This document shows positions 9,148-18,955 of a stretch of 38,912 nt of DNA, in pieces (positions within the stretch are counted from its first letter, which is position 1; each line of letters opens with the position of its first letter). The DNA comes from CBCOTE01 sp965112965 (GTDB lineage: Bacteria; Desulfobacterota; Desulfovibrionia; Desulfovibrionales; Desulfovibrionaceae). Below the pieces are notes generated by a model. The model saw only the letters and a list, made by a program, of their open reading frames with translations, did no database searches and was not told the DNA's origin. Where the stretch lies: positions 1 through 38,912 of the forward strand of contig CBCOTE010000018.1 in assembly GCA_965112965.1 (NCBI GenBank), written 5' to 3'. A program made the position numbers and the translations under genes.

Positions 9148-10581
9148 CTAGTAGCGGTAGCGATCTGGTTTGTATGGGCCTTCTACAGGCACGCCAATGT
9201 ATTCAGCCTGTGCCTGACTAAGGGTGGTCAGCTTCGCGCCCAAGCGGGCTAAGTGCAGCCTGGCCACCTCTTCATCGAGTTTTTTTGGCAGTACGTAAAC
9301 TTTTTTCTCATGCCAATGGTCAGCTAGCTCTAACTGAGCTAACACTTGGTTGGTGAAGCTGGCGCTCATAACAAAACTCGGGTGGCCGGTGGCGCAACCT
9401 AAATTTACTAGCCGGCCCCCGGCCAGCACGATGATAGAGTGCCCCGACTCTAGGGTCCATTTATCCACTTGGGGTTTGATTTCCAGTTTTATACATCGTG
9501 GATTGTTTTCCAGATAGACCATATCGATTTCATTATCGAAGTGGCCTATGTTACAGACGATGGTCTCGTTTTGCATATGCTCCATGTGGGCGCCTGTGAT
9601 GACCTTTTCGTTACCCGTGGCCGTGATGAAGATATTGCCAATGGGTGCGGCTTCGCTCATGGTCACCACCTCGTAGCCTTCCATAACCGCCTGCAAAGTA
9701 CAGATGGGGTCGATCTCTGTTATCAGTACCCGGGCCCCAAAGCTGCGCATGGACCTGGCGCAGCCTTTGCCCACATCACCAAAGCCACATATCACCACTA
9801 TCTTGCCTGCGATCATCACGTTTGTAGCTCGCTTAATACCATCAGCCAGAGATTCACGGCAGCCGTAGAGATTGTCAAATTTAGACTTGGTCACAGAATC
9901 ATTGACGTTGATGGCTGGGAATAGGAGCTCATTTTTCTTGGCCATATGGTAGAGCCGATGTACTCCAGTGGTGGTCTCTTCGGACACGCCGCGCACATTG
10001 GCTGCCACCTTGTGCCAATGATACGGGTTAGATGCGTGCCGTAGGGCTAGGCGGTCTATTATGACCTGGAATTCCTTGTTGTCATGCTGTTTTTTGAGTA
10101 GCGCAGGCTTTTCTTCTACCTTGTAGCCCTGGTGGATCATGAGCGTAGCGTCGCCGCCGTCGTCTACGATAAGATCTGGGCCGCCGCCGTCGGGCCAGGT
10201 TAGCGCCATCTCGGTGCACCACCAGTACTCTTTCAAGGTTTCGCCTTTCCAGGCGAAGACATTGGTCCGGCCATTGGCGGCAATAGCCGCAGCTGCATGG
10301 TCCTGAGTAGAGAAGATATTGCATGAGGCCCAGCGCACATCTGCGCCTAAGGCCTCCATAGTCTCAATGAGCATGGCCGTTTGGATGGTCATATGCAGGG
10401 ATCCGGTGACGCGCAGGCCCTTTAGGGGTTGCCTTGGGCCGTATTTTTTACGCAACTCCATGAGGCCGGGCATTTCGTTTTCGGAGAGTTTCATCTCCTT
10501 GCGGCCCCAGTTAGCTAGTGATATGTCGGCGACCTTATAGTTAAGGGATAGGTCCAGATTCGGAGTAGTGTGTTTGGCCAT
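9148..10581 (-). CDS. ahcY: S-adenosylhomocysteine hydrolase
   Basis: A 477-residue NAD-dependent enzyme that reversibly splits S-adenosylhomocysteine into adenosine and homocysteine, relieving product inhibition of methyltransferases. Visible hallmarks: SCNIFSTQDHAAAAIA, VNDSVTKSKFDNLYGCRESL (active-site Lys and Asp), VVICGFGDVGKGCA (NAD-binding GxGxxG), ATGNEKVI, NIGHFDNEID, HPSFVMSASFTNQV and a C-terminal KPDRYRY with the Lys and Tyr that reach into the partner subunit. Length fits the longer bacterial form with the extra insertion. GGAGG lies a few bases upstream of the ATG, fixing the start. It ends in TAG. No SAH-riboswitch-like leader was recognised in the preceding 100 bp. Confidence 0.97.
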   Translation of the reverse strand: MAKHTTPNLDLSLNYKVADISLANWGRKEMKLSENEMPGLMELRKKYGPRQPLKGLRVTGSLHMTIQTAMLIETMEALGADVRWASCNIFSTQDHAAAAIAANGRTNVFAWKGETLKEYWWCTEMALTWPDGGGPDLIVDDGGDATLMIHQGYKVEEKPALLKKQHDNKEFQVIIDRLALRHASNPYHWHKVAANVRGVSEETTTGVHRLYHMAKKNELLFPAINVNDSVTKSKFDNLYGCRESLADGIKRATNVMIAGKIVVICGFGDVGKGCARSMRSFGARVLITEIDPICTLQAVMEGYEVVTMSEAAPIGNIFITATGNEKVITGAHMEHMQNETIVCNIGHFDNEIDMVYLENNPRCIKLEIKPQVDKWTLESGHSIIVLAGGRLVNLGCATGHPSFVMSASFTNQVLAQLELADHWHEKKVYVLPKKLDEEVARLHLARLGAKLTTLSQAQAEYIGVPVEGPYKPDRYRY

Positions 10582-11608
10582 TGGTTTCCTCCGTCAAGTG
10601 GAAATGGTTGCGGAAGTTTAGTTTTATCGTCACTAGTAGCTGAACAGACAGACTGTTGGGCAGTGGATGATAGGCTAAGTCAGGCTATGTTGGTTCAGAA
10701 TTAAGTCATCAGCTGCATAGCTCTTCGGAGAAAAAGTCCAATTATGGTCATATAGCATCTCCCGATCATATTTTTTTGAAGTTGGCCAAGCTACCATGGT
10801 GTCTTCGGGTTGGAAGTGCGAGCCGCCTCGGTTAGACCTTAGGCTTGGCTTGGATAGGCGGTGAAGTAATAGACTGACTATATCTGCGTTAGCTTTGGCG
10901 TCAGTCAGAGGTATGTATTTTAGCTCTCATAGGTGTAAGGAGCTGTTGTTGCCGTTACTCTGGTGTTTGCCGACAGTTTTCAGGATGGTTAATAAGGCGT
11001 TAACTAAGATCATTAGGTCGGTGATGTCGTCTAATCGGGATAATAAACTGCCCGAGTTGTAGCCAATAGGCTATGTGCGAGTCACTCTAGGGTGGTTTAG
11101 GCAGGTCGAAGCAACGGCCTATCAGGCTGTGCTCATTAATGGTCCAAATCGTGGCCATGAGGCGTCGGTTGAGCCGTGGTTACTGACCGCAGTTCTAGGG
11201 CCGCCCTGCGAATATGTGGTAGGCTCGATCGTCCATCTTGTTTGTATCCGGTAGGAAATCCATAGACTATCTTGTCGGGCTGTTTTAGGTCACAGTCGAC
11301 CAGGACTTTAGATATCATAAAATGTTTGACTGATTCATATCAAATATGTCCATTAGTTCGTTTACGTTGAGCGTATGATGGGGCGAGTTACCGTTCGTAG
11401 TATATTTGACTATGTTTTTTTGAAGTTAGCGATAGGAAAAATAGAAAATACTGTATAAAATTAATACTTTTATGCTAGATTGGCAGACTTTGTTAAGTTG
11501 GACGCGCCGGCCACAGTGGAGTGCATGTTGCGAGTAGAGAAAAACGGCTGCAAAAAAAGCCGGGCGGGGCGAACTCAAATATCCTTTGCGAGTTAACAAG
11601 GAAGCCAG
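10582..11608. other. 1-kb intergenic stretch between ahcY and ald
   Basis: No intact gene. A 60-codon minus-strand frame at 11136-11318 is open and reads somewhat protein-like (IVYGFPTGYKQDG), but I recognise no family and it has no good ribosome site. A terminator-like hairpin for ald lies at 11540-11562. Confidence 0.55.
11540..11562 (-). terminator. Likely intrinsic terminator of ald
   Basis: Read on the minus strand, CGGCT and AGCCG form a 5-bp stem around a T-rich loop, followed by TTTTT. It lies about 45 bp beyond the ald stop, the right place and direction for termination. The stem is short, so confidence is moderate. Confidence 0.45.
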
Positions 11609-12715
11609 CTAAACAATAGTCTGCAAGGGCAGGGCGCAAGGGATATTGAAGGTTTCGCCTACGGCCTGGCAGGTGAGTCGGCCGTGTCTGGTATTCAAGC
11701 CTAAAGCTAGGGCTGAATCGTCGTACATGGCTGCTACACCTTTATTTGCCAATTTAATGACATAGGGCAGAGTCTGGTTCGTTAGGGCGAATGTGCTTGT
11801 GCGCGGTACTGCGCTGGGCATGTTTGTCACACCATAGTGTATAATACCATCCACCTCATAGCTTGGCTCGGCATGGGTGGTGGGTCGAATAGTCTCCACA
11901 CAACCGCCCTGGTCCACAGCTACATCTACGATGACCGTCCCGGGCTTCATCTCCTTAAGCATTTCTCTGGTTATCAGCTGGGGGGCTTTTGCACCCACTA
12001 TGAGTACGGCGCCGATGAGCAGGTTGGCATGTTGGATGGCTTTATGGATATTAGATTCGTTGGAGGAAATAGTGATGATGCGGCCGCGATATATATCGTC
12101 TAGGTACTGGAGCCGGCCATGGTTTACATCCAGAATCATAACTTGAGCGCCCATGCCTACTGCGATATGTGCTGCATTAGTGCCAACTACGCCGCCACCG
12201 ACGATGACTACCGATGCCGGCGGTACGCCTGGTACGCCGCCTAGGAGTAAGCCTCGGCCGCCTTGAGGTTTCTCTAGATAGTGGCTGCCCACCTGGGTGG
12301 CCATACGGCCAGCAACCTCGCTCATGGGTGTAAGTAGCGGTAGGGTGCTCGAGGGCAGCTGCACTGTCTCGTAGGCGATACTCGTGGTGCCTGTGGCTAA
12401 TAAGGTCTCGGTTAAGGTTAAATCTGCGGCCAGATGCAAGTAAGTGAAGAGCAATAGGTCTTTGCGCAAGTATTTATATTCTAGTTCGATAGGTTCTTTG
12501 ACTTTAATGACTAGAGTTGAATTCCAGGACTGCTCGGCACTAACTAGCTTGGCCCCAGCTCTGGCGTATTCTTCGTCGGTAATTCCGCTGCCTAAACCTG
12601 CCCCACTCTGGACGAAGACCTCGTGCTTGCGGCTAGTTAGGGAGGCCACTCCGCCGGCAGTCATGGCTACACGATTTTCTAGCATTTTGATTTCTTTTGG
12701 AATACCGATGCGCAT
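11609..12715 (-). CDS. ald: Alanine dehydrogenase
   Basis: A 368-residue NAD-dependent enzyme interconverting L-alanine with pyruvate and ammonia. Seen: N-terminal MRIGIPKEIKMLENRVAMT (with the substrate-binding Arg), VIKVKEP (binding Lys), FTYLHLAAD (catalytic His), MSEVAGRMATQ, the Rossmann motif VVIVGGGVVGTNAA, VIVDVAVDQGG (catalytic Asp) and the C-terminal VTNMPSAVPRTST, all characteristic of Ald rather than of transhydrogenase alpha subunits. Length is normal (about 370). A purine-rich GAGAG lies just upstream of the ATG. It ends in TAG. In anaerobic sulfate reducers this enzyme feeds alanine into pyruvate; that role is inferred. A hairpin at 11540-11562 probably ends the transcript. Confidence 0.97.
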   Translation of the reverse strand: MRIGIPKEIKMLENRVAMTAGGVASLTSRKHEVFVQSGAGLGSGITDEEYARAGAKLVSAEQSWNSTLVIKVKEPIELEYKYLRKDLLLFTYLHLAADLTLTETLLATGTTSIAYETVQLPSSTLPLLTPMSEVAGRMATQVGSHYLEKPQGGRGLLLGGVPGVPPASVVIVGGGVVGTNAAHIAVGMGAQVMILDVNHGRLQYLDDIYRGRIITISSNESNIHKAIQHANLLIGAVLIVGAKAPQLITREMLKEMKPGTVIVDVAVDQGGCVETIRPTTHAEPSYEVDGIIHYGVTNMPSAVPRTSTFALTNQTLPYVIKLANKGVAAMYDDSALALGLNTRHGRLTCQAVGETFNIPCALPLQTIV

Positions 12716-13028
12716 AGGAGCTCTCTAGGTTGTATTTTATTGCGTATATTGAAGTTGTCAGCTGGATACAATGATGCGGACGTGTATAGTATTTTTGGAA
12801 AGAAAGTGCAATATATTCTATAATATATAAATATTAAAATTTTATGCATATTATTATTAATAAACATTATAATGCTAACAACATCAACGTGAAAAGCAAA
12901 GCTCCTAGAGCCTAGAAGTGGATAGAAAGTAAAAGAATTTTGAACTCATAAGGTTCGCCGTCATCTTTACTTATTTTGATTCTGGATGTTATTAAATATC
13001 TAGTCTATATATAATTAAAGGAGTGTGC
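12716..13028. other. Divergent A/T-rich intergenic region
   Basis: This 313-bp spacer separates ald (minus) from an exported-protein gene (plus), so it should carry both promoters. It is strongly A/T-rich around 12800-12870. For the plus-strand gene, TATAAT-like bases occur near 13008-13016, just before the AAGGAG ribosome site; TTGATT lies upstream. I regard this promoter as possible only. Confidence 0.4.
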
Positions 13029-13502
13029 ATGCCTGGTCAAGCCTGTCTCACTGCCCTGCTCCTTGTCTATTGCTGTATCCTGGCACCGGTTTTCGTCCGT
13101 GCGGCTGAGGCCGAAGAATACGCTCGTTTCGTTGGCGCTCTTTCCACGACTGCATTTCAAGGCGCGGTGACTACCTATTTCGCGGTGCAGGCTTTGGTTA
13201 ATGGATTGGAGAAGGGGATCTACAACAATGATTTCGCCCTGACCCTGTTAATTCAGTACTATCTAATGGTAGCTCAGAGTACGGAATCGCTAAACGCGCT
13301 TTTGGCAACCAGGATACTGGAAGATAAGGATGCCTTCTTTTTCGGCCAAGCGTCCATGGTCGGCTTCAACCTCATAGCCGCCTTGACTGCTCTGCGCGGT
13401 TATCTTGAGACCGACGCTAAGGAGTATCTAGCAGTGTACTCGGTCGAGCATAAGAAGGCCTGGGAAATTATTGGCAAGCTCATGCAAAATGTACATCGTT
13501 AG
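13029..13502 (+). CDS. Exported protein of unknown function
   Basis: A 157-residue protein starting with a signal peptide: hydrophobic ACLTALLLVYCCILAPVF followed by VRAAEAEE, where signal peptidase I could cut after an Ala. The mature part looks all-helical, with acidic and aromatic residues and no cysteine cluster, haem motif or repeat. I do not recognise the family. The ATG at 13029 is chosen because AAGGAG ends five bases before it; the GTG at 13023 overlaps that ribosome site. It is one of only three clear plus-strand protein genes and stands alone, with a divergent A/T-rich promoter region upstream and 3 kb of gene-free DNA downstream. Codon use and GC content look more normal than the surrounding DNA, so it seems maintained. 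Confidence 0.8.
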   Translation: MPGQACLTALLLVYCCILAPVFVRAAEAEEYARFVGALSTTAFQGAVTTYFAVQALVNGLEKGIYNNDFALTLLIQYYLMVAQSTESLNALLATRILEDKDAFFFGQASMVGFNLIAALTALRGYLETDAKEYLAVYSVEHKKAWEIIGKLMQNVHR

Positions 13503-13790
13503 ACTTCTAGGCTATATTGATTTTTTAGTCTGGCTTAAATTGCTATCATGATGGCATTGTTTTCACAAGAGTTGGTCTGACTAATTAAATTAAGTATACG
13601 TTCCGAATCTGGCCCGATTGATATAACTCGGATACAAGCGGATGACATTTATAACACGGTTTGGATTCTATGTATGGACATTATTGTTTTTTTTCGAGTA
13701 TCGTCTGGCCACGAGTTCATCGTTATGGTGGAGATTGCTTCGGATGAACAGAAATAGATGAACTGACTGGCATAGAGATATTAACGCTGA

Positions 13791-13832
13791 CTGCGGATCT
13801 CATGCTTGTATTGCCAGGCATGGGATCCGCAG
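13791..13832. repeat. Near-perfect 15-bp inverted repeat
   Basis: CTGCGGATCTCATGC (13791-13805) pairs with GCATGGGATCCGCAG (13818-13832) with a single G-T wobble, around a 12-base loop. No T-run follows directly. It is 290 bp beyond the exported-protein gene and could be a terminator or processing site for its transcript. Confidence 0.5.
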
Positions 13833-14342
13833 TATTGTCTGGACAGTATAGTGCGTGGTATTGTATAGAGGAACAAGTTTTTTTGGACCTGATAGTGTTC
13901 TACGATCTATAGTTTTTATATTATTTCTCTTAAACTTCTTTATGACAAAAGGGTGTTCGTCGAACTTTTGAATGTAGCGCCGGAGTTGTGGCAGCTAGAC
14001 ATATCTACGTCCGTATAGCACTGCTTGTATTTGGCAACGGCAAATTCGAATTATTCGTAGTTCTGAGGTTAGCTATTTATATGTCGTAGTTTCTATTAGC
14101 CAGTTGTTACGAAGTAAAAAAATTGATTGTTATCCGGTTCTAGGGCGTAGCCGCCATACTAGTTACCGGATCAGGAGGCCATGCTCATCTGGTGGCTGAG
14201 GTCATTTTTTTTGATGTGGTGTAAGTTACGGGTAGCGAAGTCAGCATCGATGATGCATTCCTGGTTGCGCGACCCATATAAATTTTGTTGCTTAAAAATT
14301 ACCTACATTACTTTTATTGTCATTTGTGCCTAACATGGATGG

Positions 14343-14399
14343 TGGACGAGCTCGTCCATGATGAGATCTCCATTTTAGTATTGTGGAGATCTCATCATG
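14343..14399. repeat. Overlapping palindrome and 16-bp inverted repeat
   Basis: TGGACGAGCTCGTCCA (14343-14358) is a perfect palindrome. It runs directly into CATGATGAGATCTCCA (14357-14372), which pairs perfectly with TGGAGATCTCATCATG (14384-14399) around an 11-base loop. Two perfect dyads joined by two shared bases in otherwise decayed DNA are unlikely by chance. No T-run follows. Confidence 0.65.
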
Positions 14400-16631
14400 A
14401 TTATAGCCTTATTTCCTAAAAAGGCTTCTGGACATGCACCTAACGGCGGAAGAACAATCTGGCTGAGCATGCTACCGTATTTTAAACTATGGCCTGTGGG
14501 GTGCGCGAAGCCCTGTTACGATTTATAGGCTAGGTCAGGCCTATATTACTATCTTTTCGGCTTCTCAGAGCTTCCTTATTATGAGGAGCGTCTCGTTTCT
14601 TGTTTTTTAGAAAGAGTTTTTTACGGCGTTATCCTTTTTTAGTTTTAGTCGGCCCGGTACAGGCCTAAGGTGCGTCAGGCTATGTAGCACCTCAGGTATG
14701 GGTGAATGGCTGCGCAGAGCCCACGGACATGATGAATGAAAAGGCAATGTCTCTACTCAGGGAGACCTTCATTATAGACGTGGCTACCGTGATGCTCGAC
14801 GATTTACTTTAAGTAGTCCTAGCCCAGTCCATTAATTTTTTTATGCGATGATATCGTCCGGTTGGCAGAAGCGCTAATATGGCGCGTTGTTTTTTGAGGC
14901 GGGATATCCTGAGTGATTCATTTGACGCTGATGTGGCCGTGGTTATCGTTCCGACTTATCAGGTTATGGTCCTTAAGGAGTGTACTCGACCGCGTTGAAG
15001 CCTATAGTGATGACCACCTGTATGATACAGTTATAATTGCACGGAGACGAAGGGTAGGTCTGGTCTGATGTCTGCTGCAAGCTTGAGTTTGCGATCGTCA
15101 ACAATGATCTCAGTGCCATTGGGGTACGTCAGGATATTTCAAGGGTAATTAGTCGAATTTTCCAGGACATATGGCTGAACTCGATCTTGGTCAGATCGAT
15201 GTTGTTGTTGATTATCTGAGCAAGATATTAGTTTTTTTGGTTTGCATGATCTTGAAGTTGTCGCGGGCTTAGTATTTTTTGTAGTTGGACTTGGCTTAGC
15301 AATCAGCCAGTGAATAAGTGCAGGAAATTGCATTTGATGATATTGGTGAAGCCGAGCGGGCGGCGAAGTAGTGTACGTAACTCACTGGAGACAAAAAAAG
15401 AGGAAGGGCTATTCGTCTTGTCAAATTCAAGAAGGTAGTTTTTTTTAGCTCACTTCAAAATTTAGGCATTGTAGGCTATTGTCTTGGTGTGGAGGGCCTA
15501 TTATTTCGCGTGCGCAGATCGGACAGCCTATCTTGGTTAATTTGCACTTAGTAGTATTAACTAGCAGAGCAATACAGTAGAGGGCAGGTCAAACCGGCAA
15601 CAGGCGAGCAGATGACAATCTTATTCGTTTAGTGCTAGGTATTAAATAGCTTTAGGCTGGTTATAGGTCCTTCCTTGAGTCGCTGGTAGGCTATTGCAAT
15701 CTCTGGGCGCACTCATGGGCTGGGAAAATCGTTTGGTAGTTTTTTCGGAGACGGCCTATTAGTGGACCTTTCTCAGCTGAACACCCTGGTAGCGCTGCAT
15801 TAAGCAGTGAATCGTATAAGGGTACTGTGACGTTCGCAGTGATATTTTTCACGTAAGTCATATTATGAATAGAGTATTGAAATAATACTATTTACTCCTT
15901 GGTGTTCATTGGATACTGTAGATATCTTATTTATTTTTTTATCGCAGTATTTAGCAATCCATGTTATAAAGCAAGATTGTGTCTTGATGGTTAAATAAGA
16001 TTAGGCCATTGCTCTTATGTTTTTCTCTATTGGTTAACCAATAAGTTCGGCTAAGTTTAGATTGCAGGTCAGTCAGGAATCACTCGATATTTAGGTCACG
16101 TTGGGGTTTTAGTGTGCTTTAAGAGAGAGCAGATAAGTTGAGAGCGTTGGCGGTGGCAGTTCAATAGGTGGTTGTAGACATGGATTGATCTTGACTAGAT
16201 TGCTTGTAATCGTTTGCTGAAAAGTATTAACGCGGTCTTGTATTATATGAATATGTGATTCTAGGATTTTATACCGTCTTTGAGTTGTTTATTTTGGCCA
16301 TGATGAGGACGTAGGAGCAATGGCATAATAGTCTGTAATGAGAGGAATCTGTATGGATACTTGTTTACGCGATAGAACTAATAGAACTATTTGTTGGTAC
16401 TGACCAAAGTATTTTTATGTCTGGTATTTAGAGTCTGGGAGGTGAGCTGTAGTTTTTAGTCCAAGCCTGAGACCAAAATTTAAGATATTATGATAAGGAT
16501 ACATATTAGTGGAATGGGTATTTGGTACTGGAAAGTCAGAGAGTATGGCCTGATTTTAAAAAAAATAGCGAGATGTGATTGAAGGTCTTACCTAAGTCGT
16601 TCGTTTACATCTCGCATATAGCCGATGGAAG

Positions 16632-17909
16632 TTAAGGACGGTTAATGAGTTCACGGCCGCCTAAATATGGTCGGAGTACCTCTGGCACAAGGAGTGAGCC
16701 GTCCTGGAGCTGGTAGTTCTCGATGACCGCCACCAAAGTTCGTCCCACAGCTAAGCCTGATCCGTTGAGAGTATGTACATAGGCACTTTTTTTGCCCCCT
16801 ATCGCTTTAAAGCGTAGATTGGCACGGCGGGCTTGGAAGTCTATACAGTTAGAGCATGAAGAAACTTCTCGGTACTTACCTTGACCAGGCAACCAGACCT
16901 CGAGGTCATATGTTTTAGCCGAAGAGAAACCTAAATTACCAGCGCATATGGCTACCACACGGTACGGGAGTTTTAGGCGTTGGAGTACGGCCTCAGCATG
17001 AGATAACAACAGCTCGAGTTCTTGGTAGGAGTGCTCGGGATGGGCTATGCGCACGAGTTCGACTTTGCTGAATTGATGTTGGCGGATGAGGCCCTTGGTA
17101 TCTTTGCCGTAAGAGCCGGCCTCGGAGCGGAAGCAGAGAGTATGAGCTACGTAGGCTAGTGGTAGATCTGATTCGGCGATTATTTCATCGCGATGCAGAT
17201 TGGTCAGAGATACCTCGGCTGTAGGGCTCAAATAATAGTGCCAGCCTTCGAGCTTGAAGAGGTCGCCTGCGAATTTAGGCAACTGGCCCGTGCCTGTCAT
17301 AGTTTTTTGGTTTAGTATGACCGGTGGGGCTACCTCGGTGTAGCCATGTTTGGTACTATGTAGGTTGAGCATGAAAGTAACCAGGGCGCGTTCCAGTTGT
17401 GCGGCCCAGCTCCAGAGTACAGCGAAGCGGCTGCCGGCTAGTTTGGCTGCCCGTTCGAAGTCCAGCCCGCCGAGTATTTCACCGATTTTCCAATGCTCAA
17501 GAGGGGTAAAATCGAAGTAAGGTGGCTTATCCCAAACGCTGACTATGGTGTTGTCATTTTCGTCTTTGCCATTCGGGACTGATTTATGGGGTAAATTAGG
17601 TATGGTCATTAGCTCGGACGTCACCGCCGCGTTAAGTTTTTTAGCGCGACGGTCCAAGGTTTTGATTCGTTCGGCTATATCACCTAGATGTTCGATAAGG
17701 TCACTGGTCTCATCGCCGGCGTGTTTGCGCTGGGCAACCTCAGCTGAGATCTTGTTACGTTCAGCCCTCAAGGTTTCGATTTTGGTGATGACGGCTCGAC
17801 GGACATCATCGATCTTTCGAAAAGCGGTTAGCCGGTCTGTCTCGCCTCGTCTGGCTAGCCCCCGGGCTACCTGTTCAGGCTCTTGTTGTAATAGCTTTAA
17901 ATCAAACAT
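16632..17909 (-). CDS. serS: Seryl-tRNA synthetase
   Basis: A 425-residue class II aminoacyl-tRNA synthetase that charges tRNA-Ser (and tRNA-Sec where present). The first ~110 residues form the long antiparallel coiled-coil arm (heptad-like KIETLRAERNKISAEVA...). Then come TAEVSLTN (substrate TxE loop), motif 2 FRSEAGSYGKDTKGLIRQHQ with FSKVE, and motif 3 LNGSGLAVGRTLVAVIENYQ with the ATP-binding Arg. Length and ends are normal. AAGGA lies eight bases before the ATG. It begins 13 bp after the stop of the flavodoxin-family gene, so the two are probably cotranscribed. All catalytic motifs are intact. Confidence 0.97.
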   Translation of the reverse strand: MFDLKLLQQEPEQVARGLARRGETDRLTAFRKIDDVRRAVITKIETLRAERNKISAEVAQRKHAGDETSDLIEHLGDIAERIKTLDRRAKKLNAAVTSELMTIPNLPHKSVPNGKDENDNTIVSVWDKPPYFDFTPLEHWKIGEILGGLDFERAAKLAGSRFAVLWSWAAQLERALVTFMLNLHSTKHGYTEVAPPVILNQKTMTGTGQLPKFAGDLFKLEGWHYYLSPTAEVSLTNLHRDEIIAESDLPLAYVAHTLCFRSEAGSYGKDTKGLIRQHQFSKVELVRIAHPEHSYQELELLLSHAEAVLQRLKLPYRVVAICAGNLGFSSAKTYDLEVWLPGQGKYREVSSCSNCIDFQARRANLRFKAIGGKKSAYVHTLNGSGLAVGRTLVAVIENYQLQDGSLLVPEVLRPYLGGRELINRP

Positions 17910-17922
17910 ATTTATTCCTTAA

Positions 17923-18537
17923 TTAATTTTGGCTGGATGTTGAGTATCCAACTTTTATCTCAGACTGAGTACAGATAGAAGTTTTTTTTGAGGAGCCAGG
18001 CCATATTGCGCCGAGGTTTTTCATATTATCGATGCCCTCGGTGTCTTTTTGGACTTCGCCAGGTTCGTAGCCTCGGCCGAGGTTCCAATAGCTGGAGCCG
18101 ACAACAATCATTTGGCAGATGAGGAAGAAGGTACCGAAGGAGCTGAAGACGTGGTATCCACCGCCGCGGCGCATGGCCACGATACCGGCACCGAGTTTGC
18201 GTTTGAACATGTCTTCATTGGCTTTGTCCACTATACCGGCGCGTTCTATGAGTGCCTTCATGGAGGCGGAAACGTCGGCGAAGTAAGCAGGCGAGCCCAG
18301 GAGGATACCGTCGGCGGCGAGTATCCTTTCGATATATTTATTGACGTAGTCGGTGTTAACAGTACAGCGCTGGTCCTTATTTTTGAAGCGTTTATAGCAG
18401 GCGATGCAGCTGACGATGGGACTGGAAGCAAGTTCATAGAATTCAGTTGTAATGCCTTCGGCTTCCAGCTCCTGGCATACTATATCCAGTATCTGGGTAG
18501 TATTGCTGCCCTTGCGTGCGCTGCCGCTGATAGCCAT
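17923..18537 (-). CDS. Flavodoxin-family (NADPH-dependent FMN reductase-like) protein, frameshifted C-terminus
   Basis: A 204-codon frame of the iron-sulfur-flavoprotein/FMN-reductase fold: AISGSARKGSNT (FMN phosphate loop), CIACYKRF...RC (family cysteines), GSPAYFADVSASMKALIERAG (flavin loop) and MIVVGSSYWNLG. After NMKNLG the reading turns into AIWPGSSKKTSICTQSEIK, unlike the family. A one-base shift at about 18008-18012 gives the expected NMAWLLKKNFYLYSV and a stop at 17960-17962. So one base seems lost and about 20 foreign residues are appended. The start is also doubtful: residues ILIM in frame upstream look like strand 1, but no start codon or ribosome site precedes them. An 8-A tract follows the shift. 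It may retain FMN binding or be an early pseudogene. It lies 13 bp before serS. Confidence 0.8.
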   Translation of the reverse strand: MAISGSARKGSNTTQILDIVCQELEAEGITTEFYELASSPIVSCIACYKRFKNKDQRCTVNTDYVNKYIERILAADGILLGSPAYFADVSASMKALIERAGIVDKANEDMFKRKLGAGIVAMRRGGGYHVFSSFGTFFLICQMIVVGSSYWNLGRGYEPGEVQKDTEGIDNMKNLGAIWPGSSKKTSICTQSEIKVGYSTSSQN

Positions 18538-18955
18538 GATTAATATGATGGTTTTTTTAGGTTGTAGAGGTGGTGATGGTAGCTGATATTAACCGGTTTC
18601 AGTACGTCTGGAGTAAATATAGTTGTGGTAACCAGTTGGTCTAGTTTTTTTATTGGATTTTACCAGTCTTATCTGAGGTTAAGGAGGAGTCGGATTATAT
18701 CAGATAGCCGAAGGGGTGGGTTGGACAGGAGTGGTCCAAGCGTTCGCAGACGGTAGCGTGTGGTTCGACTTCATTAAGTTTAGCTACCCTTTCCATATAG
18801 ACTTATTTAGCTAACTTGCTTGTCGTTTAGGAAGCCCACGATAGTGATTTTTGGGCGGCTCCTGAGCATGGGGAGCATTAAGTAGTGCATTTTTTTGTGT
18901 GAGTATGTATCTATCACGTTGTCGTGAATACTATTGGTGTGTAAAGCGTCTGAGC
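18538..18955. other. Intergenic stretch, no gene seen
   Basis: A 418-bp gap between the aldolase stop and the flavodoxin-family start. Frames here are short and without features. It separates two minus-strand gene pairs and may contain the promoter for the flavodoxin-serS pair; no clear -35/-10 boxes were picked out. Confidence 0.5.

Larger units (their letters stand above)
13503..16631. other. 3.1-kb region without an intact gene
   Basis: No frame longer than about 64 codons and no conserved motif. Short protein-like plus-strand stretches occur, for example from an ATG near 14879 (40 codons, containing DADVAVVIVPTYQVMVLKEC) and from an ATG near 15170 (containing AELDLGQIDVVVDYLSKI), but they are bounded by stops and I cannot assign them. 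Inverted repeats lie at 13791-13832 and 14343-14399. It may hold the remains of several genes. Confidence 0.55.

Noticed and set aside
10582..10700. Possible SAH riboswitch upstream of ahcY.
   Set aside because: The conserved core and stems could not be found; only a normal ribosome site is seen.
18750..18775. TGGTTCGACTTC looks like a tRNA T-loop.
   Set aside because: No pairing T stem and no anticodon arm upstream.
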